A stretch of 18,306 bases of DNA, from contig CAMUHA010000047.1 in assembly GCA_947088515.1 (NCBI GenBank), positions 1 through 18,306 of the forward strand. Reading direction: 5' to 3'. The translations under genes were made by a program, and so were the position numbers. Every line of letters starts with the position of its first letter. The first letter of the stretch is position 1. Under the pieces are notes generated by a model that saw only the letters and a list, made by a program, of their open reading frames with translations, searched no databases and had not been told where the DNA came from. Below are positions 7,609 to 14,944 of the stretch, one piece after another. The stretch comes from an uncultured bacterium. Its GTDB lineage: Bacteria > Bacillota > Clostridia > Lachnospirales > Lachnospiraceae.

Positions 7609-9805
7609 CATTTTTCGCCCTCTTCCTTCTGAAAAAATAACAGAAAGCGCTTCCCAACACTACGATAAAGGAAAACCCTTCCGCCATGCGCCAGATAAAA
7701 GGTTCCTCAAAACTGACCTGCAGCGTTCCCTCATATCCTTCCGGCAAATTAACCTGTATTCTGTTATTATCATCATTTCTCACAATTTCAAATTTTTCCC
7801 CACTGGCAATGTCTTGCGCCACATATCCAATATAATAATATTGGGGCATAAGGACAAAAGCTCCCTTCTTCTCACTTTTACAGTCAAGAAGCATGGTGTG
7901 ATATCTTTTCTTAAAATCACCTATCTCAACTCCATCCCCAGCAGGCGTCTGTAATGCTTCAGTAGCAGGTCCCCAGGACCCTTCATATAAATATTCTCCG
8001 GAATATATCGTATTATTTTCAAAAGTTTCTATATCATATGCTGTAAAATAATCTCCCCGGTACAAAACACTATAAATAAACTGCGACCCCTGCATTACCA
8101 CAAAAATGCTGGCAAATATTACCGAAAGATACATTATCTTCTTCCCATAATTATGAAAAATTTCTGTAAAAACCAACACTCCAAGCAAGCTTCCAAAAAT
8201 TCCTGTTATAGTAAGAAAGCGGTAAGGAAATTGAATTTTAACAAACAGCCTTGCCAGCTCTGGAACTATCCTGCTGATTTTATAATAAGGAAACGATGTG
8301 GATGCCATTGCAATGGAAAGCAGAAAGAAAGCCATACAAATAAAAATTTTTCTCTCATGCCTCCGGATTTCTCCCCGATAGTACATTATCACTGCCGCCA
8401 AAAAAAGTAAAAGGTATGCCATTCCTACCGGTTTGGGAAATTTCCGTGCAATCGTAGTAATCTCTCCCCAGGAAACATCAAAAGCGCCGTTCCAATACAC
8501 AGCAAAAAGTTCTGCAAAATTCGCTCCCCACTTTTGAAAAGACGGTGTCATTTCCGCTCTGGCAGTTACCATAAGTTCTTCTCCCATATACTGGAGGAAG
8601 GGAATAATAAACCACAGGTTCACGGCCACCGTTATACCTGCTATTTTAATAAAATAAAAAATAACTTTTTTGTTAAATACTTTTTTCCAATTAACCAGAC
8701 AGAAAACTACAATCACAAATGCCGTTAGAAAACAGGAAATAACATGTGTCTGTATCAAACCTGAAAATCCTATCACAGGCAGTAAAAGTTTATTTGCCGG
8801 AATTTCCTCTTCTTCTTTATCAAAAGCATACCAAAAACATAGCAAAACCAATGGCAAAAACAACATGGCGGAGTATTCGCCCACCGCCGCTCTGATATAA
8901 ATACAGCAAAGACGGTAAGGTGAAAGTGTATACAGGATGCTTCCGAACATGGCAATACTTTTATTTTGGGCAATTTTTAAAAATACATAATAAGAAACAG
9001 CCGCCGTTGCAATATTAATTGCCACAATGTATGCTTTATAGGCATTCTGCACATTTACACCCAAAAGCCTTAAAGCTGCCGGAAAATAAAGCAGTATATC
9101 TCCATACATTACTGATACCGGATAGCCCCAGCCATTAAACCAATTTGGTTGTAATTTTACAGGGAAATCTCCTGCCAAAAGACCTTCTTTAATTCCTTCT
9201 ATCCGAAACAAATGAAATGCAATATCATGCCCATATAAAATATACTCTTCCAGCAATCCCAAAGAAGCTGTCATTCCAATAGCAACAATTCCAATAATTT
9301 CAAAATATCCCTTATACTTTCTTTTTCTAAAATAAATAACAGCTACTATGCCATTTAAGACAAGCAACTTTACTGCCTGTGAAAAAATCAGGTAGACCTT
9401 GGAATTTGCTGTTGTTGTAAGGCTGACCTCCTCAACTAAAAACCCTTCTTTCTCTGGCTCTAGTAAAATACGCACTAACCCTGCATCATCATTTATGTAT
9501 ATATCAAAGGATTTCTCATTTTGGAGAGAAGAAAGCTTTACATAGTCAGAATACAGACTCCGCACTCCTGTTTCCTGTGCCTTTGCATAGCAAAAAGCGC
9601 TGCCTTCTTCCATAATATAACGAATCTTCACTTCATAAATTCCCTCTGGAACACATATCTCTTCTGTGCTTATCCCCTGATTTTCTGAATAAAAATTCCA
9701 AAATTGATAATTGACAAAATCCTGCTTTAAAACAACAATAGCTGAATAAATAAATACCATAAGTTCCACTATACAAAAGCCATAATAAAATTTATATTGT
9801 TTCAC
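7592..9805 (-). CDS. PTPS-related / YfhO-like polytopic membrane protein, GT-C type design
   Basis: The 737-residue protein starts with a membrane segment (about 8-27). A beta-rich extracytoplasmic domain (about 45-135) and a second membrane segment (about 137-158) follow, then many hydrophobic segments and a second soluble domain near the C-terminus (about 580-710). The motif GHDIAFHLFRIEG (192-204) with Asp194 and His198, followed by FPVKLQPNWFNGWGYPVSV, is characteristic of the '6-pyruvoyl-tetrahydropterin synthase-related' membrane domain, a GT-C-like family related to YfhO. The family name is historical; no pterin chemistry is implied. YfhO-type proteins glycosylate cell-wall polymers in Bacilli, so a surface-glycosylation role is a reasonable inference. 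The start is GTG at 9805 with GGGGAGAGG upstream. It lies 25 bp after the cation transporter gene, so the two are probably co-transcribed. Confidence 0.82.
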   Translation of the reverse strand: MKQYKFYYGFCIVELMVFIYSAIVVLKQDFVNYQFWNFYSENQGISTEEICVPEGIYEVKIRYIMEEGSAFCYAKAQETGVRSLYSDYVKLSSLQNEKSFDIYINDDAGLVRILLEPEKEGFLVEEVSLTTTANSKVYLIFSQAVKLLVLNGIVAVIYFRKRKYKGYFEIIGIVAIGMTASLGLLEEYILYGHDIAFHLFRIEGIKEGLLAGDFPVKLQPNWFNGWGYPVSVMYGDILLYFPAALRLLGVNVQNAYKAYIVAINIATAAVSYYVFLKIAQNKSIAMFGSILYTLSPYRLCCIYIRAAVGEYSAMLFLPLVLLCFWYAFDKEEEEIPANKLLLPVIGFSGLIQTHVISCFLTAFVIVVFCLVNWKKVFNKKVIFYFIKIAGITVAVNLWFIIPFLQYMGEELMVTARAEMTPSFQKWGANFAELFAVYWNGAFDVSWGEITTIARKFPKPVGMAYLLLFLAAVIMYYRGEIRRHERKIFICMAFFLLSIAMASTSFPYYKISRIVPELARLFVKIQFPYRFLTITGIFGSLLGVLVFTEIFHNYGKKIMYLSVIFASIFVVMQGSQFIYSVLYRGDYFTAYDIETFENNTIYSGEYLYEGSWGPATEALQTPAGDGVEIGDFKKRYHTMLLDCKSEKKGAFVLMPQYYYIGYVAQDIASGEKFEIVRNDDNNRIQVNLPEGYEGTLQVSFEEPFIWRMAEGFSFIVVLGSAFCYFFRRKRAKNVALPF

Positions 9806-9830
9806 TTTAACCTCTCCCCTTAATCAGCAA

Positions 9831-11003
9831 CTATACATATGCCTTATCCACATCAATCACTGCAAAATAATTTCCTTCTCTTTTTGAAATTTCCTGTTTG
9901 ATATAAGAAACTATTTCCTCGTCCGCCATTACATAATCAAAGGGCACCACCACATCAAAAATCAGATTGGTGTGGGTAGGCCCCTGCACAATACGGAAAT
10001 CATGAAAACGCACATCCCCCTCCATACCTGCAATTATACCTGCAACCATTTCTTTTAACTGATTGGTCAGCTTATCATTTTCACAAACAGGGTCCATATG
10101 AATCACTGCGCTGCAGTTAAGGTCATGTGAAAGACGGTGCTCAATCACATCTATCATATCATGGAGAAGCAATATATCTCCGGTGGCGGGCACTTCCACA
10201 TGAACGGAAAGCATTACTCTTCCCGGCCCATAGTTATGCACCACCAGGTCATGCAGACCAATAACGCCCTGCTTTTTATATTCCATAATAATATCTTCAA
10301 TCTTTTTAACAAATTCCGGTTCCGGCGGCTGCCCAAGCAGAGGGCTTATTGTGTCACGCATAGCTCCGATTCCCGTCCATATTACAAAAAAAGCTACCAG
10401 AATACCGCACCAGCCATCTATATGTATATCTGCGACAAACGCAAGTATCATGGAAAACGAAACTGCCAGAGTGGAAATGCAATCACTGATACTGTCTCTG
10501 GCGGTTGCCATCATAGCTGCACTGTCAATTTTTCTGCCGACTGCTCTGTTATAAAAAAACATATATAGCTTTACACAAATAGAAATCACTAAAATGGCAA
10601 GAATAAGTAAGTCTACTTCCACAGCCTCCGGATGAAGGATTTTTACCACTGAAGACTTCAAAAGTTCAGCTCCCATAAGCAATATAACCACAGACACCAG
10701 CAAACCAGAGATATATTCAATCCTGCCATGGCCAAATGGATGGGCATTGTCCGGCTTTTGCCCTGCCATTTTAAAACCCACAAGTGTAATCACAGATGAG
10801 CCTGCGTCTGACAGATTATTAAAAGCGTCTGCAGTTATTGCAATAGACCCCGACAGCGCTCCAGCTATAAACTTCAATAAAAAAAGACAGGCGTTTAGAG
10901 CAATCCCCGTACCGCCGCACAGCATGCCGAATGCCTGACGGACTTTTGGGTCTGATGTATTCTGGTAATCTTTAATAAATATTTTTGTTAAAAGCGATAT
11001 CAT
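9831..11003 (-). CDS. Cation diffusion facilitator, Mn2+-type exporter (MntE-like)
   Basis: This 390-residue CDF-family protein has about six membrane segments in residues 30-220, then a cytoplasmic dimerisation/metal-sensing domain. The transport-site motifs are FNNLSD (Asn62, Asp66) and ARDSISD (Asp170, Asp174). This gives an N-D-D-D site, the set described for Mn2+ exporters such as pneumococcal MntE, rather than the D/H-x3-D with H-x3-D set of zinc exporters. Export of Mn2+ (or Fe2+) in exchange for protons is therefore favoured by inference. The start at 11003 is chosen because GGGGAAGG precedes it; the frame extends to 11051 but without a ribosome site and beyond the predicted transcription start. 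The C-terminal domain is longer than in the shortest CDFs (about 165 residues). It is divergent from the leader/ABC locus. Confidence 0.9.
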   Translation of the reverse strand: MISLLTKIFIKDYQNTSDPKVRQAFGMLCGGTGIALNACLFLLKFIAGALSGSIAITADAFNNLSDAGSSVITLVGFKMAGQKPDNAHPFGHGRIEYISGLLVSVVILLMGAELLKSSVVKILHPEAVEVDLLILAILVISICVKLYMFFYNRAVGRKIDSAAMMATARDSISDCISTLAVSFSMILAFVADIHIDGWCGILVAFFVIWTGIGAMRDTISPLLGQPPEPEFVKKIEDIIMEYKKQGVIGLHDLVVHNYGPGRVMLSVHVEVPATGDILLLHDMIDVIEHRLSHDLNCSAVIHMDPVCENDKLTNQLKEMVAGIIAGMEGDVRFHDFRIVQGPTHTNLIFDVVVPFDYVMADEEIVSYIKQEISKREGNYFAVIDVDKAYV

Positions 11004-11049
11004 TTTCCTTCCCCTTTTCACCTTTTGACTTTCAAACTGCATTAAAAAC

Positions 11050-11078
11050 ATTCTATGTCATTTATAAAAAAATTACAA
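11050..11078 (-). promoter_or_regulatory. Candidate promoter of the cation exporter gene
   Basis: On the minus strand TTGTAA (11078-11073) and TAGAAT (11055-11050) are 17 nt apart. The expected start near 11043 leaves a ~40-nt leader and supports ATG 11003 as the true start codon. It is back-to-back with the plus-strand promoter, with 16 bp between the two -35 boxes. Confidence 0.5.
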
Positions 11079-11094
11079 TTAAAAAATTCTTCTG

Positions 11095-11123
11095 TTGACA
11101 AACGTTTAGGAAAGGCGTATGGT
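11095..11123 (+). promoter_or_regulatory. Promoter of the leader peptide and ABC exporter genes
   Basis: A perfect TTGACA (11095-11100) is followed after exactly 17 nt by TATGGT (11118-11123). The expected start is near 11130, about 38 nt upstream of the small ORF. Confidence 0.6.
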
Positions 11124-11167
11124 AAATTTGTAACTGTTAAATTTTGTATTTGGGAAAGGAGGTAATT

Positions 11168-11302
11168 ATGAATATGACAAAAAGATTATTTATTAGCAAA
11201 ACAAGTTCCATTAACGATTCCATAACGAAATTACCTTCTGGCTTATGTTTACATTGTCTGGTTTGTCGTGCGAATTTATGTTTCCATCAAAAGGAACAAT
11301 AG
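11168..11302 (+). CDS. 44-residue Cys-rich small ORF, probable regulatory leader peptide of the ABC exporter (BmrB-like position)
   Basis: A 44-codon frame starts at ATG 11168 directly behind a near-perfect ribosome site (AAAGGAGGTAATT, 5 nt spacing from GGAGG) and ends at TAG 11300-11302. The peptide begins MNMTKRLFISKTS and ends with a Cys/His-rich segment LCLHCLVCRANLCFH (Cys27, 30, 33, 38; His29, 40). Its position is that of B. subtilis bmrB, whose translation controls termination ahead of the bmrCD exporter genes: promoter, short ORF, intrinsic terminator, exporter pair. I do not recognise the peptide by sequence. Part of its coding RNA (11229-11243) is complementary both to its own ribosome site and, in part, to the terminator's left arm, which favours a regulatory role. 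A true small metal-binding protein is the alternative. Confidence 0.7.
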   Translation: MNMTKRLFISKTSSINDSITKLPSGLCLHCLVCRANLCFHQKEQ

Positions 11303-11336
11303 ACGCATGAGACACATCACTGACACCGGATTTTCT

Positions 11337-11375
11337 AACAGCCATGGTAGCTTCAATTACCATGGCTGTTTTTTT
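11337..11375 (+). terminator. Intrinsic terminator/attenuator between leader ORF and ABC exporter genes
   Basis: AACAGCCATGGTA (11337-11349) and TACCATGGCTGTT (11358-11370) make a perfect 13-bp stem with an 8-nt loop. The stem runs into seven T's (11369-11375). It lies 34 nt after the leader stop codon and 38 nt before the exporter start codon. There is no promoter-like sequence in the short gap that follows, so exporter expression most likely requires read-through. Confidence 0.85.
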
Positions 11376-11413
11376 GTCCGCATAGCCAGAAAGAATATTT
11401 ACAGGAGGATCTT

Positions 11414-13147
11414 ATGAAAAAAATATCAACTTATATCTGGGAGCAGAAATTTGCATTTTTATTTGCAGTTGTTTCTCTGATTATCAGCGTTGTTCTTGAT
11501 ATGCTCTCTCCACAGCTTACAAAACATATTGTGGATGATGTAATCATCGGAGGTCAGATGGAGAAACTGATGCCTCTCCTTTTTGGGATTTTATGTATCG
11601 GCATAGGAAGATGCATTTTCCAGTATGCCAAAGAATACACGTTTGATGCCACAGGCTCCAAAATCTCTTTTGAAATCCGGCGTGATTTGTTTCATCATGT
11701 CCAGTCTTTAAGCGCAGAGTTTTTTGACCGTACAGGCACCGGCGAACTGATGAGCCGTGTTAAAGACGATGTGGATAAAATCTGGGATGGACTTACCTAT
11801 GTGGGTATGCTGCTTTTAGAAGTAATTATACATACTTCTATCGTACTGTTTTGTATGTACAGCCTGAACTGGAAGCTGGCAATTCTTCCCACGCTATGTA
11901 TGGCAGCAGCAGCCTGTATTGCAATTTTCATGGAGAGAAAGCTGGACAGCGTATTTGAGGCAATCAGTGAAGAAAACGCATCCCTTAACACCGTTGCCGA
12001 AGAAAATCTGACAGGCGTAAGGGCAGTAAAAGCCTTTGCAAGGGAAAAGCATGAAATTACTAAATTTCTTTCCCATAATCAGCGGTACTATGACTTGAAT
12101 ATGGCACAATCCAAACTGTTTGTAAAATATCATCCATATCTGTCACTGATCACCAAACTGCTGCCTGTTATCATTCTATTAATCGGCGGCTACTTGTTTA
12201 AAAATGGAGAAATCACATTAGGAGACCTTAGCGCCTTTATCGAATACTCCATGAATATCGTCTGGCCCATGGAAATGCTTGGATGGCTGACCAACAGCTT
12301 TTCATCCGCCATTGCCTCCAACCGGAGAATAAAGAAGCTTTATGAAGAAAAACCTGTAATTACAGACCCCGAAGCTCCTGTCATCCTGCCAAAGGTAAAT
12401 GGGAAAATCACCTTTTCCCATGTATCCTTCCATAAAGCAGACCGTCATGAAATCCTTCACGACATCTCCTTTACTGCAGAACCAGGAAAAACAGTTGGTA
12501 TTATGGGCGCCACCGGCGCCGGAAAAAGCTCACTGATTTATCTGCTCCAACGTCTGTACGATGCCACAGAAGGCGCTATCCTTTTGGATGATGTAAATGT
12601 AAAATCACTTTCCCTAAAGCAGCTTCGCAGCTCCATTTCACTGGTCATGCAGGATGTATTCCTGTTTTCAGACACCATTTTAGATAATGTAATGCTGGGG
12701 AAAAAGGAACAGCTTTCCCTTTCCGCTGTCCGTGATGCCGCCCACCGCGCACAAGCCGGCAGTTTCATTGAAAAAATGGAACAACAGTATGACACAGTCA
12801 TCGGTGAACGGGGCGTGGGACTTTCCGGCGGTCAGAAGCAACGTATCACTATTGCCAGAGCGCTGGCAAAGAAAACCCCCGTACTGGTACTTGATGATTC
12901 CACTTCCGCTCTGGATATGGAAACAGAACAGTCCATACATGAAACCCTGCGCCATCTGCCTGATACCACAAAAATTATCATCGGCCACCGTATCAGCGCA
13001 GTCTGTCATGCAGACGAAATTCTTATTCTTGAAAACGGAAGAATTGCGGAAAGAGGAAACCACAGAAGCCTTCTGGCGCAAAAAGGGCTGTATTACCAGA
13101 CTTATGTAGCACAATATGGAGAACCAAAGGAGGAAATCACAGCATGA
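11414..13147 (+). CDS. Heterodimeric ABC exporter subunit with degenerate catalytic site (BmrC-like)
   Basis: This 577-residue half-transporter has six membrane segments (about 12-300) fused to a C-terminal ATPase domain. Walker A is GATGAGKS (365-372), the Q-loop Gln is 413 and the signature is canonical LSGGQ (470-474). Walker B is LVLDD (491-495), where Asp495 replaces the usual catalytic Glu; the H-loop His is 525. The Glu-to-Asp change marks the non-catalytic site partner in heterodimeric exporters such as BmrC/BmrD and TM287/288, so the protein should work only with the next gene's product. AGGAGG lies 5 nt upstream of the ATG. The TGA stop overlaps the next ATG by 4 bp. Likely substrates are drugs or other lipophilic compounds, inferred from family. 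An attenuator precedes it. Confidence 0.93.
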   Translation: MKKISTYIWEQKFAFLFAVVSLIISVVLDMLSPQLTKHIVDDVIIGGQMEKLMPLLFGILCIGIGRCIFQYAKEYTFDATGSKISFEIRRDLFHHVQSLSAEFFDRTGTGELMSRVKDDVDKIWDGLTYVGMLLLEVIIHTSIVLFCMYSLNWKLAILPTLCMAAAACIAIFMERKLDSVFEAISEENASLNTVAEENLTGVRAVKAFAREKHEITKFLSHNQRYYDLNMAQSKLFVKYHPYLSLITKLLPVIILLIGGYLFKNGEITLGDLSAFIEYSMNIVWPMEMLGWLTNSFSSAIASNRRIKKLYEEKPVITDPEAPVILPKVNGKITFSHVSFHKADRHEILHDISFTAEPGKTVGIMGATGAGKSSLIYLLQRLYDATEGAILLDDVNVKSLSLKQLRSSISLVMQDVFLFSDTILDNVMLGKKEQLSLSAVRDAAHRAQAGSFIEKMEQQYDTVIGERGVGLSGGQKQRITIARALAKKTPVLVLDDSTSALDMETEQSIHETLRHLPDTTKIIIGHRISAVCHADEILILENGRIAERGNHRSLLAQKGLYYQTYVAQYGEPKEEITA

Positions 13148-14922
13148 GCTTTAATTCCTATAAAGAAGATGAGCAGCTAAAAGGCGGCAGTAAAATGAAC
13201 ACGCTCCGTCGGCTGCTAACCTATCTTCTTACCTATAAAAAAGAAATTATTTTAGTACTGTTTATTATGACCTTCTGCGTTATTGTATCCTTAATCAACC
13301 CACTTCTTATGGAGCAGGCGGTTGACAAATATATTTCCGCAGGAGACATGCCAGGCCTTGTTAAACTTGTAATTTTTGCCATTATACTGAACCTGCTTTT
13401 TATAGGCGGCATCAAAATGCGTATGTATATTATGGCGAAAGTGTGCAACAGCATTCTTGTTACTATCCGGCAAGATTTGTACTCTCATATCCAAACATTG
13501 GACCTGCAGTTTTTTGACAGCCGTCCTACAGGAAAAATACTGGCGCGTATTATCGGTGATGTCAATTCCTTAAAGGATATGCTGAATAATTTTGTCACCA
13601 CATTGATACCGGATTTTACAACCGTGCTGGCTGTGGTTGTTATTATGTTTGTAAAAAGTCCGGTACTGGCATCGGCCTCTTTATGCAGTCTTCCATTTAT
13701 GATGGCAGGCATATGGCTGATCCAGTTTTACTCCCACAAGAAATGGCAGGATTTCCGTAAAAAGTCTTCCAATCTGAATGCTTTTATCCATGAAGATATG
13801 TCTGGCATGCGGATTATCCAAAGTTTCTCTGCAGAGGAAGAAACCAGCCAGACTTTTGACGAACTGTTGAAAGCACAACGCAAGTCTTTTGTAGACGCTG
13901 TCCGGTTGGCAGACGGCATGGGTTCTGTAATTGATTTATGCTGGGGCGCCGGTTTTGCCGCTCTGTATTTTGTGGGACTTAAGCTTCTGGGCCCAGGTCA
14001 GGTTTCCATTGGCACATTTATTGCTTTTGGCAGCTATATCGGCATGTTCTGGCATCCGATTATGAATTTAAGTAATTTTTATAACCAGATAATTACAAAC
14101 ATTGCCGCTGCAGAACGTGTCTTTGAAATTCTGGATACAGAAGCCGGAATCAAAGACGCGGAGAATGTGGAAGAAATACCTCCCATCAGGGGACAGGTTA
14201 CTTTTTCACATGTAGGCTTCTCTTATGACCAAAACACTGAAGTATTAAACAATGTAAGCTTTGACGTAAAACCAGGAGAAACCATTGCCCTTGTAGGGCC
14301 TACCGGGGCAGGAAAGACCACTATTGTAAATCTGATCAGCCGTTTTTACGATGTACAGAAAGGAATTGTCAGCGTGGATGGCTTTGATGTAAAAAAGGTC
14401 TCTATTGAAAGCCTCCGTCGTCAGATGGGAATTATGACACAGGATAACTTTCTATTTACAGGTTCCATTAAAGATAATATCCGGTATGGAAAATTAGATG
14501 CCACTGATGCAGAAATTGAAGAAGCGGCCAAAGCTGTCCATGCTCACGACTTTATCTGTAAACTTGAAAAAGGATACGATACTGTTTTATCTGAACGGGG
14601 CGGCGGACTTTCTGTAGGGCAAAAACAGCTCCTTGCCTTTGCAAGAACCATGGTATCAAAACCAAATATACTTATACTGGACGAAGCTACTTCCAGTATT
14701 GATACACAGACAGAACTTTTGGTACAGGAAGGAATTGACGCCCTGCTTAAGGGACGCACTTCTTTTGTAATTGCCCACCGATTATCCACCATCCAAAAAG
14801 CGGACCGTATTTTTGTAATTGATAACGGCGGCATTATGGAAGAAGGGTCTGTAAGCGAATTAATGGCTAAAAAAGGAGCCTATTACAGACTCCATACCGC
14901 ACAAATGATGACAGCCTCCTAA
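13144..14922 (+). CDS. Heterodimeric ABC exporter subunit with intact catalytic Glu and variant signature (BmrD-like)
   Basis: This 592-residue half-transporter has six membrane segments (about 30-320) plus an ATPase domain. Walker A is GPTGAGKT (385-392), the Walker B Glu is present (ILILDE, 509-514) and the H-loop His is 545. The signature is LSVGQ (489-493), not LSGGQ. This complements the partner: its Walker motifs with the partner's LSGGQ form the active site, while the partner's Asp-type Walker B pairs with this variant signature in the degenerate site. The start at 13144 has GGAGG 10 nt upstream; a later Met at residue 18 is less likely. The acidic N-terminal extension before the first membrane segment is usual for this subunit type. 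The last codons form the left arm of a terminator. Confidence 0.93.
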   Translation: MSFNSYKEDEQLKGGSKMNTLRRLLTYLLTYKKEIILVLFIMTFCVIVSLINPLLMEQAVDKYISAGDMPGLVKLVIFAIILNLLFIGGIKMRMYIMAKVCNSILVTIRQDLYSHIQTLDLQFFDSRPTGKILARIIGDVNSLKDMLNNFVTTLIPDFTTVLAVVVIMFVKSPVLASASLCSLPFMMAGIWLIQFYSHKKWQDFRKKSSNLNAFIHEDMSGMRIIQSFSAEEETSQTFDELLKAQRKSFVDAVRLADGMGSVIDLCWGAGFAALYFVGLKLLGPGQVSIGTFIAFGSYIGMFWHPIMNLSNFYNQIITNIAAAERVFEILDTEAGIKDAENVEEIPPIRGQVTFSHVGFSYDQNTEVLNNVSFDVKPGETIALVGPTGAGKTTIVNLISRFYDVQKGIVSVDGFDVKKVSIESLRRQMGIMTQDNFLFTGSIKDNIRYGKLDATDAEIEEAAKAVHAHDFICKLEKGYDTVLSERGGGLSVGQKQLLAFARTMVSKPNILILDEATSSIDTQTELLVQEGIDALLKGRTSFVIAHRLSTIQKADRIFVIDNGGIMEEGSVSELMAKKGAYYRLHTAQMMTAS

Positions 14923-14941
14923 TCAGGAGGCTGTTATTTTT
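14911..14941 (+). terminator. Intrinsic terminator of the ABC exporter operon
   Basis: ACAGCCTCCT (14911-14920) and AGGAGGCTGT (14925-14934) form a perfect 10-bp stem with a 4-nt loop, followed by TATTTTT. The left arm overlaps the final codons and stop of the exporter gene. The convergent helicase gene stops at 14945, but no T-run follows the hairpin on the minus side. Confidence 0.85.
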
Positions 14942-14944
14942 ATG

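Noticed and set aside
10137..10568. Plus-strand 143-codon frame
   Set aside because: It is antisense to the conserved cation diffusion facilitator gene and has no ribosome site.
11004..11413. A metabolite riboswitch or T-box in the intergenic region
   Set aside because: No T-box motif or known aptamer pattern is visible; the short ORF plus terminator explains the region.
12680..13114. Long frames on both strands inside the first ABC exporter gene
   Set aside because: They lie inside the conserved ATPase domain coding region and show no family features of their own.
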